Origin: Ignavibacteriales bacterium
GTDB taxonomy: Bacteria > Bacteroidota > Ignavibacteria > Ignavibacteriales > Ignavibacteriaceae
NCBI GenBank assembly: GCA_015709675.1
Contig: CP054182.1
Span: forward strand, 3,265,448-3,329,447
DNA length: 64,000 nucleotides
Reading direction: 5' to 3'
Of this stretch, positions 1-9,687 are shown piece after piece (position 1 is the stretch's first letter; each line of letters opens with the position of its first letter). The position numbers were made by a program, and so were the translations under genes. The notes beneath the pieces are model-generated. The model did not search any database. It was not told the DNA's origin and saw only the letters and a list, made by a program, of their open reading frames with translations.

Positions 1-260
1 AAAAATCGTGAATCTTCACAAGTGTTTTTTTTAGTTTTTTACTTTTTTTCTGCTCATACACTCCACGCTTCTTTTACCGAACTGTTAATATTATGGCATG
101 AAAAGTGATGTTACTAACGGAAGAATTGACTTAAAAATATTTCAGTACTTGAAATACCTTCGGATTTTTACAATCATTTATTGTTTCTCAGAAATTCCCG
201 TTATATTTAAGGTCTTTTTATTTTTGAGTTACAAGATATCTCTCACCCCGGATTTACAGA
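1..260. other. Intergenic region upstream of CDF gene
   Basis: I see no gene in this AT-rich stretch. A TATTTTTG octamer at 219-226 matches the Bacteroidota -7 consensus TAnnTTTG and would give a leader of about 30 nt before the ATG at 261. No TTTG lies at the expected distance upstream, so it is only a weak promoter candidate. A short GTGAA/TTCAC hairpin at 8-19 followed by a T-run could be the terminator of a gene to the left of the window. Confidence 0.35.
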
Positions 261-1280
261 ATGAAGCAAAATAAGGCAACCAGAAATGCCGCGCTTGCCG
301 CTCTGATTACCGGCTTCCTGATGCTTGCCGGCAAAATGAGCGCATACCTGATTACCAATTCAGCTGCTATATATTCCGATGCACTCGAATCAGTAGTTCA
401 CATTTTTGCCTCTGGGATTGCTTTTATCAGCATCATTATCAGTTCACGCCCGGAAGATGAAAGCCACCCCTACGGCCATGGCAACATTGAATTCTTTTCC
501 GCCGGTTTTGAAGGGCTGCTCATTATTGTTGCCGCAATCGCTATCATGTATGCCGCGATTCACGATCTGATCTTTGGAATAGCAATTAAAAAACTTGATA
601 TCGGTTTATATATCGTTATCGCTGCAGCAGTCATCAACGTTTTCCTGGGCTGGTATCTTATTCACACAGGAAAAAAATATAATTCGATTACGCTGATTGC
701 CGACGGCAAACACGTACTTACCGATTCCTGGACCAGTCTCGGTGTGGTGGTGGGCATCGGCCTGGTGATGCTGACCGGATATACAATACTTGATCCTATT
801 TTTGCAATTCTGGTTGCCACGAATATTATTTTTACGGGCTCGAAATTGGTACGGGATTCTTTTAACGGACTTATGGATGCTTCGGACCCGGAGATGTTAA
901 AACGCATTTGTGATAAGATTGCTTCCATAAAAAAAGATTTCTGGATTGATATACACCAGCTCAGGGTTCGAAGATCGGGGAATAAATTATTTCTGGATTT
1001 TCATCTGGTTGTCCCCTATTACTTCACGATAAAGCAGACACATTCCGAGGAGATAGCCATTCTTAAGGAAGTGAACGCTCTGCATAATCCGACTGAAATA
1101 AAGATTCATCTTGATCACTGTGATCATACCATGTGCCGCTTTTGTTCCTTTGCGGCATGCACGGAAAGAAAAAACGATCAGACAGTTTTCCTTACCTTTA
1201 ATGATAAGAAAATCATCGGGGGCCCTCAGCAGGAGCATCCTGATGAAGAAGTAGCCGCTATCTCTTCAAAGGTTGAGTAA
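261..1280 (+). CDS. Cation diffusion facilitator (CDF) family transporter
   Basis: Predicted inner-membrane divalent-metal/proton antiporter. The 339 residues start with a CDF transmembrane domain (about residues 10-200, including the HPYGHGN loop at about 68-74 typical of the family) and end in a cytoplasmic ferredoxin-like domain. In the metal site, the second helix reads S-D40-A-L-E43-S-V-V-H47 where many CDFs have HxxxD; the partner helix carries H151 and D155. An unusual Cys/His cluster ([13 protein letters not shown], about residues 281-295) sits near the C-terminus and could bind metal. The last 15 nt overlap the convergent purE. The family call is firm; the transported metal cannot be told. 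Confidence 0.93.
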   Translation: MKQNKATRNAALAALITGFLMLAGKMSAYLITNSAAIYSDALESVVHIFASGIAFISIIISSRPEDESHPYGHGNIEFFSAGFEGLLIIVAAIAIMYAAIHDLIFGIAIKKLDIGLYIVIAAAVINVFLGWYLIHTGKKYNSITLIADGKHVLTDSWTSLGVVVGIGLVMLTGYTILDPIFAILVATNIIFTGSKLVRDSFNGLMDASDPEMLKRICDKIASIKKDFWIDIHQLRVRRSGNKLFLDFHLVVPYYFTIKQTHSEEIAILKEVNALHNPTEIKIHLDHCDHTMCRFCSFAACTERKNDQTVFLTFNDKKIIGGPQQEHPDEEVAAISSKVE

Positions 1281-1766
1281 AAAATTCTTCTGCGCTGACT
1301 CGTGGTGCAGATTCTTTTTATAGACCGCGAGTTTTTCAGCCAGCACCTCATCACCAAGCGCAAGAATCTGAACTGCCAGCAGGCCCGCGTTCTTTGCCTG
1401 ATTAATCGCAACCGCTGCAACAGGCACTCCCCCCGGCATCTGTACAATGGAAAGAAGTGAATCAAGACCGTCAAGAGACTTCCCTTTTACCGGCACTCCG
1501 ATTACCGGAAGTGTTGTATAGGCAGCAGTCATACCGGGCAGATGGGCAGCGCCTCCTGCCCCGGCAATAATCACCTTAATCCCCCGGTCTCTTGCCTTCA
1601 AAGCATAATCAGCCATCAGGTCGGGTGTGCGGTGAGCGGAGACAATTTTCACCTCATAGGAAACTTTAAACTCATTGAGTACTTCAGCTGCCTCATTCAT
1701 CACGGGAAGGTCTGAATCACTTCCCATTATTATTCCGACAACGGGATTTTTCATTTCTGCTTTCAT
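1266..1766 (-). CDS. purE: N5-carboxyaminoimidazole ribonucleotide mutase
   Basis: Catalyses the second half of the two-step AIR carboxylation in purine synthesis (N5-CAIR to CAIR). The 166-residue length is that of class I PurE. Visible signatures are GSDSD at residues 15-19, SAHRTP with H45, and the phosphate/substrate loop [11 protein letters not shown] with H75. It is the last gene of the operon. Its ATG overlaps the purK stop as ATGA, so PurK and PurE are translationally coupled, which fits their consecutive reactions. Confidence 0.96.
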   Translation of the reverse strand: MKAEMKNPVVGIIMGSDSDLPVMNEAAEVLNEFKVSYEVKIVSAHRTPDLMADYALKARDRGIKVIIAGAGGAAHLPGMTAAYTTLPVIGVPVKGKSLDGLDSLLSIVQMPGGVPVAAVAINQAKNAGLLAVQILALGDEVLAEKLAVYKKNLHHESAQKNFLLNL

Positions 1767-2905
1767 ATATCGGTCTCCTTTTCAATTGCTGATGCCCGCT
1801 GATATATATCATCCGAGCTTCCTGTTAATGTGATATGCCCCATTTTTCTTCCCGGACGTGATTCCTCTTTTCCGTACACGTGCAGTTTAACATCTTTATC
1901 ATGCAGAGGCAGTTGATAGTTACCCGGAAAACCCGGACCGTTTCTTCTGCCCAGCAGATTAACCATAATCACGTGTGATTTAAGAAGTTCAGGTGAACCT
2001 AGCGGAAGTCCTGCAACGGCTCTGATATGATTTTCAAATTGCGATGTAACACATGCATCAATGGTGTAATGACCGGAGTTATGAGGGCGGGGTGCGACTT
2101 CATTCACAAGTATTTTTCCATCCGCAAGCAGGAATAATTCAAATCCGAATATACCCTCCCCGGCAATGGCATCTAACGCTCTCGTGACCATATCCCGTAC
2201 CTCAGATTCCTGTCCTGGTGTGATTCCAGAAGGAAGCCGTACCTCCTTGCAGATATGGTGCTCCTGAATGGTTTCTGCTACGGGATAAAAGACAGTCTCA
2301 CTTCCCGTTCTTACGACCATGACGGCAAGTTCTTTTACAAATGGTATATACTCCTCAGCCATTAAAGATGAATTCCGGCTCCTGAGTTTTTGATACCCTC
2401 TCATGAGTGATTCTTCATCTGTAACAAGCGCGTTCCCATATCCGTCATACCCCATTGTTCTGCTCTTCAGTAGAAACTTTTCTCCGAGGATTGCGGAAAG
2501 CTGAGCGTAACAGGGCTCACCGTCAGCCTGTACAAATCCGGCGACCGGAACTCCTGCATCCCTGAATGTGGTCTTTTGTATATATTTATCCTGGATCAGT
2601 GAAAGTGTAGCCGCGGAAGGAAAAACTTTTTTGCCTTTGCTTTCTATATAGGAAAGATACGCGGGATCTATAAACTCACTTTCGAGTGTTACCACATCGG
2701 AGGCGTGAATAAAACTATCCAGAACCTGAGTGTCACTTACCTGACCGGTAAACTCAAAACGGGTATGCTTTCCTGCCGGTGAAGCTGACTGTTTTTCCAG
2801 AATTGCACATTCAAATCCTAACTGAGCAGCAGCCAAAAGGGACATTTTAGCAAGCTGACCTCCGCCGAGAATTCCTATAACCAAATTATTCTTTTTTATT
2901 TCCAT
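1763..2905 (-). CDS. purK: N5-carboxyaminoimidazole ribonucleotide synthase
   Basis: ATP-grasp enzyme that carboxylates AIR with bicarbonate and ATP, feeding PurE. The 380 residues begin with the nucleotide-fold motif [11 protein letters not shown] (about 11-21) and contain the ATP-grasp lid GYDGYGN and the signature [18 protein letters not shown] in the catalytic domain. Length is normal. It overlaps comEC upstream by 10 nt and purE downstream by 4 nt. Having purK together with class I purE means the cell uses the bacterial two-enzyme route and not the one-step PurE class II route. Confidence 0.96.
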   Translation of the reverse strand: MEIKKNNLVIGILGGGQLAKMSLLAAAQLGFECAILEKQSASPAGKHTRFEFTGQVSDTQVLDSFIHASDVVTLESEFIDPAYLSYIESKGKKVFPSAATLSLIQDKYIQKTTFRDAGVPVAGFVQADGEPCYAQLSAILGEKFLLKSRTMGYDGYGNALVTDEESLMRGYQKLRSRNSSLMAEEYIPFVKELAVMVVRTGSETVFYPVAETIQEHHICKEVRLPSGITPGQESEVRDMVTRALDAIAGEGIFGFELFLLADGKILVNEVAPRPHNSGHYTIDACVTSQFENHIRAVAGLPLGSPELLKSHVIMVNLLGRRNGPGFPGNYQLPLHDKDVKLHVYGKEESRPGRKMGHITLTGSSDDIYQRASAIEKETDI

Positions 2906-5271
2906 ACTCTCTTATGAACTTTGCTTCCGTCACTGGTAAAAAGCTGCGCCCCTTCCCGGTCCGTCCTTGCTATCATACTTCCGGCATCCTTCACCCGCTG
3001 TAATACTTCATCAGCCGGATGATTATACCGGTTTCCGGGACTGCTGCTAAAGACGACATACTCAGGAGATGCCGCCGCAAGGATCTCCACGCCTGTGGAG
3101 GACTTGCTTCCGTGATGTCCGGCTTTGAATATATCTGCATCAAGAAATCCGCCGAACTTTTCTACCAGATTTCTTTCTGTCTTTACCGGTGCATCTCCGG
3201 TGAAAAGAAATGCAGTTTTACCATATACTAATTTAAGGGAAATACTTCTTTCATTGGACTTCTTTTCATCCGCGGGGAGTTCTCCCGGAGGTGTCATAAG
3301 ACAGAATGCGGCCCCTCCTGAGTGAATTACTGTATCCGTGGCGGTTATTATCCTTGTGTTATTTATCAGAGCAAGATTTCTAAGAGCATCGTCCGATCCT
3401 TCTCCTGGTTCTTCAGGAGGCATAATTAAGGTACCAATTCTTCCCTCTTTTAAAAGAACTGCTATCCCGCCGTAATGATCTGAATCATAGTGTGAAAGAA
3501 GGGCATAGTCTATCCGGTCAATCATCGTCCGTTCGAGAAACGGCATGATCCTGTATTCTCCGGCACTGCTGAATTTGTTTAACATTCCCCCGTCAATCAG
3601 CCACTTTTCACCCCCGGGGGTTGAAACGAGAACAGCATCACCTTGCCCGACATCAAGGAAGAGAACATCAAGTTTTCCTTGTTCAAAAATGCTTCCGCTG
3701 TTCCGTGCGATAAAAAAAACAGAACTCATGGTGAGCAGCGTGAGAATGATCCTTACCTGATAGCGCATTTCCTCAGCAGTCAGCCAGTACCGGATAAGCC
3801 AGGCCAGCCCCATAAATAGCAAGATTAACGGTACACTTATTTGTTCGACTTTCCAGATCATGAAACCGGCCCCGGCAAAAAATGCCGCTGAACCGGTAAG
3901 AAGTGAATTAAGAAACTCCGTCGCGTCAGCGGTAAAGAGGATTGTGCCTCCTGAAATAACTGCTAGAAATGCTGAAAGCAATCCGCCTGACATGATCAAT
4001 GCCGTAAGCGGAATTACAATCAGATTGGATAAGGGGGAAATAAGTGAAACACTGCCAAAATGATACAGGAGGAACGGGAATATGCCTGCCTGTGCAGCAG
4101 CAGAGACCAGCATCAGATCAGCAGTTGCTTTAAGGAAAGATGATTTAATTTTATATACACGAAACGTATCACCCAGCGGTTTAATATAAAACAGAATCCC
4201 CAGCACCGCAGAAAAGGAGAGCTGAAATCCCGCGGTATATATCTCAAAAGGGTTCCAGAGAAGAATAAGCATGGCGGCAGTAAAGACAGTATGAACAGGG
4301 TCGGGATCTTTTTGCCAGATCCTTCCGATGAGATAAAGGATAATCATGATACCCGCGCGTGTCGCAGTAATGACAAATCCCGTTACCGCAAGAAAAAAAA
4401 TAACTCCGGCGATGGTGCCTATATCACGTTTCACCAGCCCCAGCCGGGTGAATATCAGACTGAACAGGAACGCTATAAAACCCATGTGCAAACCGGATAC
4501 CGCCAGCACATGTATCACTCCGGCATCTCTGAATTCCTTCCTTGTCTGTATATCTATCTCGCTTCTGTCAGCAAGAAGAAGTCCTCTCAGAAGTGCATAG
4601 GTATCCGCGGAGAAAGTTGAATTTAGCAATGAATCCGAAGACTTTCTCACCTGATGTACCATCCGTTCATAGTAGTATCCGGATCCTCCGGTAATCACTG
4701 CTGAATCCGGCTTCGTTACACGGAAGCGGCCGGCATATCCCTGATTTCTATAATAGAACTCCTCATCAAATGCATAAGGATTCGCCTGTGAACGCAAACG
4801 GTAATAGTTGCCCGGTAACACGACCTTATCCCCCGGTTTAACTTGTTTTAACCCGTTATATTTCTTGCTGCTGTCTTCATACATACTAACCAGAAGCGTG
4901 CTGCCTGAAAAAAATGTTTTACCATTTCCCGTGACTGAATCAAGTTTCACCGAAAAACTGAGGTTGCCACTGGCTGGCAGTTCGCAGGAGGAGACTGTTC
5001 CATGAATCTTAATATCCCGGATAAAATAATCAAGGAACAACGGTGCAGGCTGATTCTGTTCTTCCAGTTCATGGCGGGCGGCACCAAGGAAAAATGATGC
5101 TGCCAGAACCGGAATATATACAAACTCACGGCGCCAGCGGAAAATAATCAGAGTAGCAGCAAGAAAAATTGAGACGAGTAGTGCATGAGCAGTAAAACCG
5201 GTCTGCAAAATATCCGCTGAAAGAATTCCCATGACAAGGGCAATGGTTACCGGAATCAGCGGATAGTTCAT
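2896..5271 (-). CDS. comEC: ComEC/Rec2 family DNA uptake channel protein
   Basis: Inner-membrane protein expected to carry one DNA strand into the cytoplasm during natural transformation. At 791 residues it has the full architecture: N-terminal helices plus a soluble DUF4131-type region (about 1-185), a polytopic competence domain (about 215-500), and a C-terminal metallo-beta-lactamase domain (about 525-791). The last has LDVGQGDAVLV, the metal motif SHYDSDH and the AGHHGS motif, all intact. It lies 3 nt from the alkaline-phosphatase-fold gene and overlaps purK, so it is part of the housekeeping operon. Other competence genes are not in the window. Confidence 0.93.
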   Translation of the reverse strand: MNYPLIPVTIALVMGILSADILQTGFTAHALLVSIFLAATLIIFRWRREFVYIPVLAASFFLGAARHELEEQNQPAPLFLDYFIRDIKIHGTVSSCELPASGNLSFSVKLDSVTGNGKTFFSGSTLLVSMYEDSSKKYNGLKQVKPGDKVVLPGNYYRLRSQANPYAFDEEFYYRNQGYAGRFRVTKPDSAVITGGSGYYYERMVHQVRKSSDSLLNSTFSADTYALLRGLLLADRSEIDIQTRKEFRDAGVIHVLAVSGLHMGFIAFLFSLIFTRLGLVKRDIGTIAGVIFFLAVTGFVITATRAGIMIILYLIGRIWQKDPDPVHTVFTAAMLILLWNPFEIYTAGFQLSFSAVLGILFYIKPLGDTFRVYKIKSSFLKATADLMLVSAAAQAGIFPFLLYHFGSVSLISPLSNLIVIPLTALIMSGGLLSAFLAVISGGTILFTADATEFLNSLLTGSAAFFAGAGFMIWKVEQISVPLILLFMGLAWLIRYWLTAEEMRYQVRIILTLLTMSSVFFIARNSGSIFEQGKLDVLFLDVGQGDAVLVSTPGGEKWLIDGGMLNKFSSAGEYRIMPFLERTMIDRIDYALLSHYDSDHYGGIAVLLKEGRIGTLIMPPEEPGEGSDDALRNLALINNTRIITATDTVIHSGGAAFCLMTPPGELPADEKKSNERSISLKLVYGKTAFLFTGDAPVKTERNLVEKFGGFLDADIFKAGHHGSKSSTGVEILAAASPEYVVFSSSPGNRYNHPADEVLQRVKDAGSMIARTDREGAQLFTSDGSKVHKRVWK

Positions 5272-5274
5272 GTA

Positions 5275-6177
5275 TTACAATTCCAGCAGCGCCTGCTTTA
5301 TCTGATAAAGTGAAGATATCCGGTCCCGCAGGCGTCCGGCATTCTTTCCTGCCGCAATTCCCAGAGCCGGATTACGGGTATGAGCTTTGATGGTTATATC
5401 TTCAAAATTGCCGTGATCTGAACAAAGCAGAATATCCGTTTCCTCCCTGCTATATTCTTTGAATATATGGATCAGAAAGCGGTCAAGATCAGATGAAACG
5501 ATATCAAAGTCATGCGGAATTCTTCCGTGTCCGAGGTGATCTGTCAGGAAGAATTCGTAGAGGGTAAAATCATGTTCAGCAGTTCTTTGGAGAAGCCTTT
5601 CGGCGGCTTCTTCCGGAGTAATTAACGATATATCCTCATATTTCAGCCGCTCGCGCCATACACGATTGGTAATCTCAGCGGAGAGCGAGTAACCCCTCCG
5701 GACATCATCGGCGGTGTTCAGTTCAAGCCCTGCTGAGCGGTAGCTTAAGGTGCTTACACTGAGCCTGCTTTTGCCTGAGTTCAGGTAATCAAAAAATACC
5801 TGAGGATATGAGTTCATAAAAAATGGTTTTTGTCCCCTTTTAAGAAAATCAATAAAGATATTCTCTTCTTTAATAACCGGAATAAGTGTTGAATAAGGAA
5901 ACGGCCCAAAGTGCTGATTTATCAGAGCAGGTGCATTTACACCGCAGAAAATTGATGTCTGACCGGTACCGCTCTGAGGAATTCCTTCAATTCCCATACG
6001 TGCGTCAAGAGGAAAAAGTTCAATATTCTCCCCTGATAAATACTGCTTCTGCAGATGAGGAGTTTCTCCGAAAAACTCATTAAAAAAATTAAATCTTCCT
6101 GAGAAGAATGGATTCTTCGCGGGATCATTCTCCCCAATCCCCACGCCATCAATAAAGAGCACAAGGATGCGGCTCAA
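5275..6177 (-). CDS. Alkaline-phosphatase-superfamily metalloenzyme (PGM/phosphopentomutase-like fold)
   Basis: Substrate unknown. The 300 residues show the metal-binding pattern of the superfamily: an N-terminal LFIDGVGIG (first metal Asp), a candidate nucleophile Thr in QSGTGQTSIFCG (about 67-78), a HLGHG motif and a C-terminal CSDHGNFED motif. There is no signal peptide, so it should be cytoplasmic. It is shorter than cofactor-independent phosphoglycerate mutase and lacks the family-specific cap I would expect for that enzyme. It overlaps dtd by 4 nt (ATGA) and is followed 3 nt later by comEC. Confidence 0.72.
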   Translation of the reverse strand: MSRILVLFIDGVGIGENDPAKNPFFSGRFNFFNEFFGETPHLQKQYLSGENIELFPLDARMGIEGIPQSGTGQTSIFCGVNAPALINQHFGPFPYSTLIPVIKEENIFIDFLKRGQKPFFMNSYPQVFFDYLNSGKSRLSVSTLSYRSAGLELNTADDVRRGYSLSAEITNRVWRERLKYEDISLITPEEAAERLLQRTAEHDFTLYEFFLTDHLGHGRIPHDFDIVSSDLDRFLIHIFKEYSREETDILLCSDHGNFEDITIKAHTRNPALGIAAGKNAGRLRDRISSLYQIKQALLEL

Positions 6178-6629
6178 GGATTTTTGCTCTCAAGCATTAT
6201 GGTCACCGGCCCGTCATTAATAATCTCCACACTCATCATTGCCCCGAAGATTCCCGTTTTAATCTTTTCATCCCCTAAAATATCTCTGAGACGGCGTATA
6301 TACTTTTCGTACAGCGGAATTGCAACAGGAGGTTTTGCTGAATCAGTAAAACCGGGTCTGTTTCCTTTTGAACCATCACCATAAAGGGTGAATTGTGATA
6401 TTACAAGAATTTCACCAGCAATATCCGTAACAGAGAGGTTCATTTTCCCTTCATCATCTGAAAAAATTCTGAGCGCGGCGGTTTTATCAGCGAGATATAA
6501 CGCGTCCGCTTCGGTATCGCTGTGCTTAACACCCAGCAGCACCACAAGTCCTTTCCCGATGGATGCGGAATAATCGTCCTCTGGTATATCCACTCCCCCC
6601 CGGCTTACCCGCTGAAGCAGTGCTCTCAT
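6174..6629 (-). CDS. dtd: D-aminoacyl-tRNA deacylase
   Basis: Removes D-amino acids wrongly attached to tRNA, a cytoplasmic proofreading step. The 151 residues match the usual DTD length. The signatures SQFTLYGD (about residues 78-85) with the following GNRPGF loop, and the C-terminal NDGPVT (Gly-Pro motif), are present. ATGA overlaps on both sides (with prmC upstream and the metalloenzyme gene downstream) place it firmly inside the operon. Confidence 0.96.
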   Translation of the reverse strand: MRALLQRVSRGGVDIPEDDYSASIGKGLVVLLGVKHSDTEADALYLADKTAALRIFSDDEGKMNLSVTDIAGEILVISQFTLYGDGSKGNRPGFTDSAKPPVAIPLYEKYIRRLRDILGDEKIKTGIFGAMMSVEIINDGPVTIMLESKNP

Positions 6630-7480
6630 GGATACATCCCCGAGATGACCCGGTTAATTCCGGAATAGTCCTTTGTTATTTTGATACCGGTGAACCCGCA
6701 GCTTTTCATAATTTCTTCTGCTTTTTGAGCTGAATTATAACCAAGTTCAAAAAAGAGACTTCCTCCGGGTTTCAGGTTTTCAGCGGCAAACCGGGTGATC
6801 CGGCTGTAAAATTTCATTCCGTCTGATTCATCAGTCACCGCACCGCGAGGTTCGTATTTAACTATTTCTTCCTGCAATGTATTATATTCACTTTCCGGCA
6901 CATAGGGGGGATTGGAGACAATTCTATCCGCCTTTGGCAGTTCCGGGAGGTTTTCCTGAAGAATATCCTGTTTCATCAGATGTACTCTCCCCTCCAGGTT
7001 AAGAGCCCGGATATTCTCTTCAGCCAGGGCGAGCGCTTTTTCACTCACATCAAGTGAATAAACCGTGCTGCTGATCAGTTTTGAGGCAAGAGCACCGCAG
7101 ATATTTCCGGAACCGGTACCAATGTCAATAATAACCGGGGAGTCAGTTTCATACAGGGACTTAATCACCTCTTCAACAAGAATCTCAGTCTCAGGCCGGG
7201 GAATCAGCGCTGATGAATTAACCTTGAACTCAAGTCCGAAGAATTCAACTTTTCCTATAATATACTGCAGCGGCTCCCTTAAGGAACGGCGCCGGACATA
7301 TTCTCTGTAACGGTTCACTTCATCATCTTTGAGCGGCCGGTCAAACTGAAGATAAAGGTTAAGCCGTTTGCAGTTAAGAATATCGGCGAGGAGAAGTTCA
7401 GCATTGAGGCGGGGGGACTCAATCCCCTTTTCCGCGAAGAATTTATCAACTTTTTCGAGCAGTTCTAATACTGTGGGCAT
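6626..7480 (-). CDS. prmC: Peptide chain release factor N5-glutamine methyltransferase
   Basis: Methylates the Gln of the GGQ motif in release factors RF1/RF2, raising termination efficiency. The 284 residues have the N-terminal helical domain and a Rossmann SAM-binding domain (IDIGTGSGNICGAL, about residues 121-134), then the catalytic VSNPPYVPE motif. It is the first gene of the minus-strand operon down to purE and is divergent from the glycosyltransferase genes across a 94-nt gap. Confidence 0.95.
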   Translation of the reverse strand: MPTVLELLEKVDKFFAEKGIESPRLNAELLLADILNCKRLNLYLQFDRPLKDDEVNRYREYVRRRSLREPLQYIIGKVEFFGLEFKVNSSALIPRPETEILVEEVIKSLYETDSPVIIDIGTGSGNICGALASKLISSTVYSLDVSEKALALAEENIRALNLEGRVHLMKQDILQENLPELPKADRIVSNPPYVPESEYNTLQEEIVKYEPRGAVTDESDGMKFYSRITRFAAENLKPGGSLFFELGYNSAQKAEEIMKSCGFTGIKITKDYSGINRVISGMYP

Positions 7481-7574
7481 TTTAGGGTATTCGTATTCTC
7501 CTGAATCTGAAATCTAAATATAAAAAATTGTAAATTGCCTTTTTGAAATCATTGTTCTTAAGGAATTCCCCGGC

Positions 7575-8603
7575 GTGAATCTGTCCCCAGACGGAATCAG
7601 GAAAATACTCTGCATTAAGTTAAAAGGCATTGGTGATGTTGTCCTTTCAAGCATTGTGTTTGATTCCTTAATTGCGTATTTCCTTCAGGCGGAGATTCAC
7701 TATCTCACGGAAAAACCCTCAGAATCACTCCTGAAAAAGCTCCCATTTATTAAAAAAGTTCACCTTTTCAGAAAAAAGGAGCAATTCGGCGGACTTAAAA
7801 CCATAGCGGATATCAGGCAGGAAAAATATGATCTGATTCTCGATTTCTATTCCAATCCGAGGACGGCCCTGATTACTTTTCTTTCAGGGGCGAAATACCG
7901 TGCCGGATTCCCCTACCGGGGCAGGTCGTATGCGTATAACATCTTTGGACCTGAGGAACGGGCTCTTTATCATGCGGCAGAACTGCATCTGAAATTTTTA
8001 GAGAAAGCCGGAATTGCTGTTACCTCCTCAAAACTGCATTTCGGTACCGATAAGGCAGACGATGATTTTGCTGACCGGTTCTGGCAGGAAACATATCAGT
8101 CCGGAGAAACGGTAACCGGAATCTCCCCTACCGGCGGATGGGAATCGAAGAAATGCGATCCGGAAGTGCTTTATGAAATCGCTGATGCTGTTCAGAAAAG
8201 ACTAAATAACCGGATACTTATCCTCTGGGGACCAGGAGATGAAAAGGATGCTGAAAAAATTCACTCCCTTTCCGCGGGAAGATTTGATCTTGCCCCAAAA
8301 TGCAGCATTACTGAAATGGCAGCGCTCATAAAAAAATGCAGAGGAATGATTGCCAATGACAGCGGGCCAATGCATATCTCTTCAGCGGTCGGAACTCCGG
8401 TTTTGGGTCTCTTTGGACCGACTGACCCTCGTTTGCAGGGACCGTATGGCAAAAACAACCGTTATTTCAGAATCGAAGACCTTGACTGTATTGCCTGCAA
8501 TCTGCTTGAATGCCCCAGACAGCATGAATGTTTCCGGCAGATTCCCGTGGAAAGTGTTGTACTTGCTTATCAGCAAATGACCGGGAGCAGCGGCAATGTC
8601 TGA
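7575..8603 (+). CDS. Glycosyltransferase family 9 (heptosyltransferase-like), copy 1
   Basis: GT-B enzyme of the ADP-heptose:LPS heptosyltransferase family, expected to add a sugar to the lipopolysaccharide core or a related envelope glycan at the inner face of the inner membrane. The 342 residues begin from a GTG codon. The N-terminal Rossmann start KLKGIGDVVLS and the C-terminal donor-site motif NDSGPMHISSAVGTPVLGLFG (about 258-278, given here only as a position guide) are family hallmarks. A Cys-rich tail CIACNLLECP is also common in the family. It overlaps the next GT9 gene by 8 nt. Donor and acceptor sugars cannot be read. Confidence 0.88.
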   Translation: MNLSPDGIRKILCIKLKGIGDVVLSSIVFDSLIAYFLQAEIHYLTEKPSESLLKKLPFIKKVHLFRKKEQFGGLKTIADIRQEKYDLILDFYSNPRTALITFLSGAKYRAGFPYRGRSYAYNIFGPEERALYHAAELHLKFLEKAGIAVTSSKLHFGTDKADDDFADRFWQETYQSGETVTGISPTGGWESKKCDPEVLYEIADAVQKRLNNRILILWGPGDEKDAEKIHSLSAGRFDLAPKCSITEMAALIKKCRGMIANDSGPMHISSAVGTPVLGLFGPTDPRLQGPYGKNNRYFRIEDLDCIACNLLECPRQHECFRQIPVESVVLAYQQMTGSSGNV

Positions 8604-9687
8604 ACTTATCAAAGGTGTTGAAAAAACCGTAAAACGGCTTATTCTCAAAACATACATTGCAACCCATAAGGCGCCTGACAAAGGTTTTCCATTCCGGCTC
8701 ACCTCTGAAAGCAAGGTCCTGTTAATCAGGCTGAACAAAATAGGTGATGCACTGGTTACTACTCCGTTTATCCGGCTGCTCAAAAAGTATACCGGTGCAC
8801 AACTCACCATGCTGGCTGATAAAAAGAATCACTTTGTATTTAAAAATCACCCTGATATTTATCAGGTATATATCTACGAAAAAAAACCTGAAAAGCTGAG
8901 AGAATTAACAAGGAAACTTGAGGAAGAAAAATTTGATGCGGTTATAGATCTTCACGACGATGTATCAAATACCGTCAGCATGCTGATCGGTTCTCTTCAG
9001 ATACCGGTAAAAGCGGCTCTCGAAAAAATAACCGCCCCCTTGTTCACGCATACGGTAACGAAAAAAGACCCATCCGCAACACATGTTATTGAACGCTGCG
9101 CTGCCCTCAGTACCATTTTCGGATTCAACCCTGAGCCGTCAGAACTGAAGATCAGTTTAAGCATATCCGATGAGGCATTCTGCAGTGCAGCAGAAAAACT
9201 GAAGGAATTCCGTAAACCAGACCGTCTGCTCCTGGCGGTGAATATCAGCGCCGGAAGCCCGGCACGTTACTGGGGTACTGACCGGTATATACAGCTTATC
9301 CGCTGGCTTGAGAAGAAGGAGCTTGAGTATATCGTCATTTCTGACCCAAAAGACAGGATATTCGCGGAAGCAGTCACAACCGAGAAAAAGCGGATTATTA
9401 CCACTCCGTCTTTTGAGGAATTTGCCGCCCTTTTCAAATACATTGATTTGCTGTTTTCCCCTGATACCGCCACCATCCATCTGGCATCCATGTTTGGCAA
9501 ACCGGTCTTCGGACTGTATGTCTGGTATAATACCACCGATGTTGTCTGGTATCCATATAACAATGATTACGAAGCTGTAATTACGAAAGAGCCAAATCTT
9601 GACAATATCAGCTTTGAAGAAGTTATTACAAAGTTTAACCCATTTCTTGAAAAATATATACATGCCAAAAGAAGCACAATCCTGTAA
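8596..9687 (+). CDS. Glycosyltransferase family 9, copy 2
   Basis: Second GT9 enzyme in the cluster, 363 residues. The nucleotide-binding-fold start is RLNKIGDALVTTPF and the C-terminal donor-site segment is SPDTATIHLASMFGKPVFGLY, a divergent form of the family motif in which the usual ND is replaced by SP. It lacks the Cys-rich tail of copies 1 and 3. It overlaps its neighbours on both sides, so the three glycosyltransferases are probably co-translated and act in one pathway. Confidence 0.85.
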   Translation: MSELIKGVEKTVKRLILKTYIATHKAPDKGFPFRLTSESKVLLIRLNKIGDALVTTPFIRLLKKYTGAQLTMLADKKNHFVFKNHPDIYQVYIYEKKPEKLRELTRKLEEEKFDAVIDLHDDVSNTVSMLIGSLQIPVKAALEKITAPLFTHTVTKKDPSATHVIERCAALSTIFGFNPEPSELKISLSISDEAFCSAAEKLKEFRKPDRLLLAVNISAGSPARYWGTDRYIQLIRWLEKKELEYIVISDPKDRIFAEAVTTEKKRIITTPSFEEFAALFKYIDLLFSPDTATIHLASMFGKPVFGLYVWYNTTDVVWYPYNNDYEAVITKEPNLDNISFEEVITKFNPFLEKYIHAKRSTIL

